From Brevundimonas sp. UBA986 (GTDB lineage: Bacteria; Pseudomonadota; Alphaproteobacteria; Caulobacterales; Caulobacteraceae): a stretch of DNA of 8,292 nucleotides. Positions 4,951-8,292 of this stretch are shown piece by piece. The translations under genes were made by a program, and so were the position numbers. The notes beneath the pieces are model-generated. The model did no database searches, was not told the DNA's origin, and saw only the letters and a list, made by a program, of their open reading frames with translations. The DNA lies in NCBI GenBank assembly GCA_002292165.1, contig DBBK01000011.1, positions 1 through 8,292 on the forward strand, read 5' to 3'. Every line of letters starts with the position of its first letter. Within the stretch, counting starts at the first letter, position 1.

Positions 4951-5359
4951 CGCTTGGTCGAAGCGAGCGGCTTCTCTAATCGGCCCCGGCCCGCGCCGCA
5001 AGCGGGTACGGAGGATTTTTATCAGACGGTGAGTAAGGGCGGTCAGCGCCGAGGCCTTGACCGTCCCGCGCGCCGCCAAAGCCAGTCACCCCGGGCTCCA
5101 TAGCCACCGTGGTATTTATGCTTAACCGCGGACAGAAGGAGGCTGTTACGAGTTCGGTGCCGGCGGGGGTGATATAAGCCCAATGACGGGTGCTGTCAGG
5201 TCTAAGCGACCCGGGGCCAAAAGACCCGCTGGCCTCAACTCACGCGATTACCGCCACCCATCCCGCCAGATTGGCTCGACACCAAACTGGACCGAAAATG
5301 CGGCCCGATCTTCCGTGGCATGCCGTCGGCATCCCACGCAGCGCTTCGCCAATCGCCCG
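4951..5359. other. Intergenic region without a convincing gene
   Basis: About 400 bases between the tRNA and the small membrane protein gene. Open frames here (for example plus 5183-5420, and a minus frame from 5079 that runs through the tRNA) lack ribosome sites and coherent protein character. I see no clear intrinsic terminator for the 5360-5839 gene. A possible weak hairpin (GGTCT with AGACC, about 5199-5227) has a long loop and no T-run. Confidence 0.5.
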
Positions 5360-5839
5360 TCAATCAGTGCGCGGACAATCAATAACCTGGTCAGGCCGGA
5401 GCCGATTTGACGCATTGTAAGCGTCACATTCGAGTTGGGAAGCTTGGGTTTCAAACAGGACCCACGCGACGCCCGCTAAAGCCACTATAGCCACGAGCCA
5501 GAGATGCCTCCGTTTTTGCAGCAACCAAGGCAGGGGGACTTCTGGTTGCGCAGCACCGATGTCGCCCCGCTCGGCGGTGGGGGGGGCATCTTCTCCGAGC
5601 TGGCTTCGACGTCGCTTTGCTGCAGACCGATGCGTCATTTGGATCATCGCCAGAACCACAAACAGTGAAACCAGAATCGTCGCCGAAGGCAACGCCGCGT
5701 CCGCCCGGTTCAACTTAATAGTGCGAGCGAACGTCTCAAAGGCAGTAGTCGATAAAAACAGCATTGTAATGATAAAGATCACCCACCGGAAGACCAAACC
5801 AATCAATTCGATCCGTCGGAGGATGGGACGCCCATACAC
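5360..5839 (-). CDS. Three-span membrane protein, 159 residues; candidate immunity partner of the RHS protein
   Basis: ATG 5839 is the first start after an in-frame TAG; the Shine-Dalgarno is weak. Membrane spans are predicted at about residues 12-33, 50-68 and 112-129. The loop at 69-111 is strongly basic at both ends (AAKRRRSQ, QKRR), so by the positive-inside rule it is cytoplasmic, the N-terminus is inside and the 30-residue C-terminal tail is periplasmic. The tail has Cys138 and Cys155, which could pair. Base composition is clearly more A/T than in the phage genes. I recognise no family. It lies downstream of the RHS gene on the same strand, the usual place for a cognate immunity gene, but a 369-bp gap separates them, so co-transcription is unproven. 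A membrane-borne immunity protein would fit a membrane- or periplasm-acting tip (inference). Confidence 0.7.
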   Translation of the reverse strand: MYGRPILRRIELIGLVFRWVIFIITMLFLSTTAFETFARTIKLNRADAALPSATILVSLFVVLAMIQMTHRSAAKRRRSQLGEDAPPTAERGDIGAAQPEVPLPWLLQKRRHLWLVAIVALAGVAWVLFETQASQLECDAYNASNRLRPDQVIDCPRTD

Positions 5840-6208
5840 GAGCGCTAACCTGTCAAACGCTTTCTCCGTAGTGCAGGAATGTCGAAGCAGTTCAACTTTC
5901 TAGCACCGGCCAGAAATCATCCCACCTGCCCCATTGGTGTCGCATCTTGACGTCTCATCGCTCCCCCTCCGCGCGCGGAAATGAGCGGCGGCGACATTGC
6001 CGCAGGCTCGTTCCCGCCACTCCCGTGACGGGGAGTATACTTGTCGCGCCTGCCCTGACGAGAGCTGGCCGAACAACCAAGGCTCACGCAGCGCGCAGAC
6101 GTCGGTTCGTCCAATCGCTTTAGCTGCCCCCACCGCTAGTCCAAACTTGGCCTCAAGGTAGGCGCGCCGAAGGACAAGCCAGAGCGCCAATCGATCGCGA
6201 CACCAAAC
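5840..6208 (-). other. Gap between RHS gene and membrane protein; one doubtful ORF (5900-6190)
   Basis: A minus-strand frame opens with TTG at 6190, 18 bases after the RHS stop, and runs 96 codons to 5900. It begins plausibly (LWLVLRRAYLEAKFGL, then AVGAAKAIG) but degenerates into a Cys/Arg/Gly-rich sequence without secondary-structure logic, and no Shine-Dalgarno is clear. It is either a small orphan, such as a remnant immunity gene, or non-coding. No terminator or repeat is evident to me here. Confidence 0.3.
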
Positions 6209-8292
6209 CTACCCCCCGCCTTGGGTACAGTACGTATCAGTCGCGACTGTGTGCTGGGTTTGTGCGCCCGCAATAGCATAGGCCCCCAAAGTGGTGCCAG
6301 GCAGGCGACCGCGGAGATCTGTGCTCGCCCCTCCCTGAAGGCCTTGCTTGCCGATGGCGACAGTCGCACTTCCTTCGGGGGTCACACCCTCTATATAGCC
6401 TGAGTTCTCCATAGAATAACCGTTGTTCAGCGGCTGGCCTTGTATCCCCGCTCCGATCTCTGCTCCCGCAGATCTGCCAACGCCGATCGCTCGACCACCC
6501 CCAACCCTTCCCTGGAAGAAACCTTGCACCGTCCTGAAAAAGTCGCGAGGGGAAAAAGAGATACCTATACCTCCTCCGCCCGAAGCTCCACGGCCTTGCC
6601 CAGCCTTTGAAGCCGACCCTCCGACGGAGATTTGAATATAGGGTCCCGACGGACAACGAGCTGGACGAGTGCCACGGAAGGGTCGAAGCCCCATTGCACT
6701 ACCACCTTGGTTCTCAAACCAGTTGCTGATCGTAAAGTCAGCTTGGCACCACCCCGGAATGCCGATCACAACAATATCGCCATTGCTTTCTTGATACGAT
6801 TTGTTGGCCACGATGCACCGGTATTCTCTAGTCTCGAGACCAAGTGGATCTATCATATTCACCGGATCCCCACCCACATAGGCGTAGATGTTTGCTCCCG
6901 CCCCATACCCAATCGGATCGGTCTGCATGAACCGCCCGATCTGGGGCGCATAGGCGCGGGCGCGGTAGTGGTAGAGCTGGGCGTCGGGCAGCCACATCTG
7001 GCCGGTGTACTGGAACAGGCCCGCGTTGGACGCAGCCGGCACGCCGTATTCGTCATAGGTGTTGGTGACGAAGGCCGCGCCTGAGCCGTTGGTCAGGGCC
7101 ACGACCGACTGGCGCTCGTCCGACAGCAGCCAGCTGCGGTTGCCGCCGGCGTCATAGCTGGTCACCACATCGTTCAGGCCCAGACCCGGGACATAACGCC
7201 CCTGGATCACGCCCGAGCCGTCGTATTCGGCGATGACCTGCTGGCCGTCGTAGAGATAGCGGCGGGTCGTCGAACCGGTCGAGCCGCGCAGACGGCCGAG
7301 GTTGTCATAGGTGAAGCCGGCGCTGCCGAACCCGGCCGAGGCCGAGGTCATCTGGCCCAGAGCGTCATAGCCATAGGTCGCGCCCGGGACCGAAGTGATC
7401 TCACCCCGGCTGTTGTAGCCCACGCCCGAGCCGTTGATGCTGGTCAGCTGGTTCAGGATGTTGTTGACGTAGGCGATGGCCGTCGAGGCCGGAGTGTAAA
7501 CGTAAGCATTGTTCGACACCGACCGGCTGATGATCTGCCCCGCAGGGTTGTAGGCGAAGCCGAGTGTCAGGTCCTGAACCGTGCCGGCGGGGTCGTTCGT
7601 CAGGCTGGCGAGGCGCGAAATCCCGTCATAGGCGTAGCTGGAGTTGGCGCCGTTGTTCCGTGAGGTGAAGGTGCGGCGGCCCAGATTGTCGTAGGTATAG
7701 GCAGCCAGAGCCCACGTCGTGTTCCCGTTTTCCCGGATCGTCATCAGATCGTTGGCGACGCTCCAGTCGTAGTTGACATAGAAGCCATCCGGCCATTGCA
7801 TGTAGGTCCGGCGACCGGCGGCGTCATAACCATAGCTGACCGTGCTCGTCGCGCCGGTCGAAGTCTCCCAGACCTGTTCATAAAGCGGGCGATTGAGGGC
7901 GTCGTAACCCCAGCTCGTCACCCAGGGCGCGGCGGTCGGGGTGTGGACCCACTTCGTCCGGTTCAGGTTGTCGTATTCGTAGAACCGTTGCGGCATCGTC
8001 GAGGGCGTATCGGTCGAATAGACCGAACCGACCCGGTTCAGGTTGTCGATATACATCCCGAAATTCTGACCGGCCCGGTCACGGTGGTAGGTGACGTTGC
8101 CGGCGGCGTCGTAGCCGTATTGCTCATAGGCGGTCGGCGTCGCCGAAGCGCAGGTGGCGGCGCCGGGATAGCACTGGCGGAACACCCGATCGAAGCCGTC
8201 ATAAGCGTAGGTGGAGACGTTGCCCGCGCCATCGGTCAGGCTCGCGGTCTGGCCATTGGGTGTGTAGCTGACGCTCTCGGTGATCGTCGAAG
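6209..8292 (-). CDS. RHS/YD-repeat protein, C-terminal part with variable tip (5' end outside the window)
   Basis: The frame stays open to the window edge; 693 residues are visible and the start lies to the right. The first ~400 residues carry many YD repeats (YAYDGFDR, YGYDAAGN, WGYDALNRP, YTYDNLGRR and others), which build the hollow beta cage of RHS proteins. They are followed by the RHS-associated core (FQYTGQMWLPDAQLYHYRAR onward), where DPIGY begins at visible residue 458 and the core ends in DPLGL at residue 485. Known: in polymorphic toxins this boundary is cut by self-proteolysis, and the following tip is a swappable toxin kept inside the cage. Here the tip is 208 residues, glycine-rich (GGGGIGISFSP, RVGGGRAIGVGRSAG), with no nuclease or ADP-ribosyltransferase motif that I recognise. 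The tip (6209-6835) is more A/T-rich than the core, suggesting replacement by recombination. It is probably an extracellular or delivered protein; the secretion route is not visible. Confidence 0.92.
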   Translation of the reverse strand, partial: STITESVSYTPNGQTASLTDGAGNVSTYAYDGFDRVFRQCYPGAATCASATPTAYEQYGYDAAGNVTYHRDRAGQNFGMYIDNLNRVGSVYSTDTPSTMPQRFYEYDNLNRTKWVHTPTAAPWVTSWGYDALNRPLYEQVWETSTGATSTVSYGYDAAGRRTYMQWPDGFYVNYDWSVANDLMTIRENGNTTWALAAYTYDNLGRRTFTSRNNGANSSYAYDGISRLASLTNDPAGTVQDLTLGFAYNPAGQIISRSVSNNAYVYTPASTAIAYVNNILNQLTSINGSGVGYNSRGEITSVPGATYGYDALGQMTSASAGFGSAGFTYDNLGRLRGSTGSTTRRYLYDGQQVIAEYDGSGVIQGRYVPGLGLNDVVTSYDAGGNRSWLLSDERQSVVALTNGSGAAFVTNTYDEYGVPAASNAGLFQYTGQMWLPDAQLYHYRARAYAPQIGRFMQTDPIGYGAGANIYAYVGGDPVNMIDPLGLETREYRCIVANKSYQESNGDIVVIGIPGWCQADFTISNWFENQGGSAMGLRPFRGTRPARCPSGPYIQISVGGSASKAGQGRGASGGGGIGISFSPRDFFRTVQGFFQGRVGGGRAIGVGRSAGAEIGAGIQGQPLNNGYSMENSGYIEGVTPEGSATVAIGKQGLQGGASTDLRGRLPGTTLGAYAIAGAQTQHTVATDTYCTQGGG

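Noticed and set aside
5183..5420. Two overlapping plus-strand frames right of the tRNA
   Set aside because: No ribosome site, low-information sequence, partly antisense to the membrane protein gene.

Overview
The window looks like a GC-rich alphaproteobacterial chromosome. Caulobacterales (Brevundimonas or Caulobacter type) is my best guess, based on high GC at third codon positions, a perfect GTTC-N7-GTTC alphaproteobacterial LexA-type box, and a VANDN-type small protein. No 16S rRNA or species-specific marker is present, so the taxon is an inference.

Positions 1 to about 4870 are one end of an integrated temperate phage or phage-like element lodged in a tRNA-Ser(CGA) gene (4847-4936, minus). 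Its lysis genes face right: a GH19 endolysin (303-923), an inner-membrane spanin (920-1291) and an outer-membrane spanin lipoprotein in an overlapping frame (1152-1496), closed by a strong terminator (1553-1590). A 56-residue single-span membrane protein lies on the opposite strand just upstream (84-254). Facing the lysis genes is a minus-strand run of tightly overlapping genes that starts at the tRNA: a P4-type tyrosine integrase (4661 to 3465), a 49-residue protein (3468 to 3319) and a six-cysteine putative zinc protein (3322 to 2975). A 110-bp spacer built of three back-to-back hairpins follows, then a 110-residue unknown (2864 to 2532), a SRAP abasic-site DNA-crosslinking protein (2532 to 1816) and a 76-residue unknown (1819 to 1589). 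Four of the five gene junctions in this run overlap by 1 or 4 bases; the hairpin spacer is the exception.

The most interesting signal is regulatory. The integrase is preceded, between a possible -10 and its Shine-Dalgarno, by a perfect GTTC-N7-GTTC box (4672-4686). A one-mismatch version (2870-2884) lies just ahead of the SRAP unit. Read together, this suggests a DNA-damage-induced module that couples excision (integrase) to a DNA-lesion-shielding protein (SRAP), with three uncharacterised small companions and one zinc-ribbon-like protein.

Right of the tRNA the window appears to be host or separate accessory DNA. A stretch without a convincing gene (about 4951-5359) is followed by a minus-strand polymorphic-toxin-like locus: the C-terminal 693 residues of an RHS/YD-repeat protein (6209 to beyond 8292), whose core ends in a DPxGL boundary and is followed by a 208-residue glycine-rich tip of different base composition. 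Downstream comes a 369-bp gap and then a small three-span membrane protein (5360-5839) that could be the cognate immunity protein. The other att end of the element, the phage structural genes and the N-terminus of the RHS protein lie outside the window.
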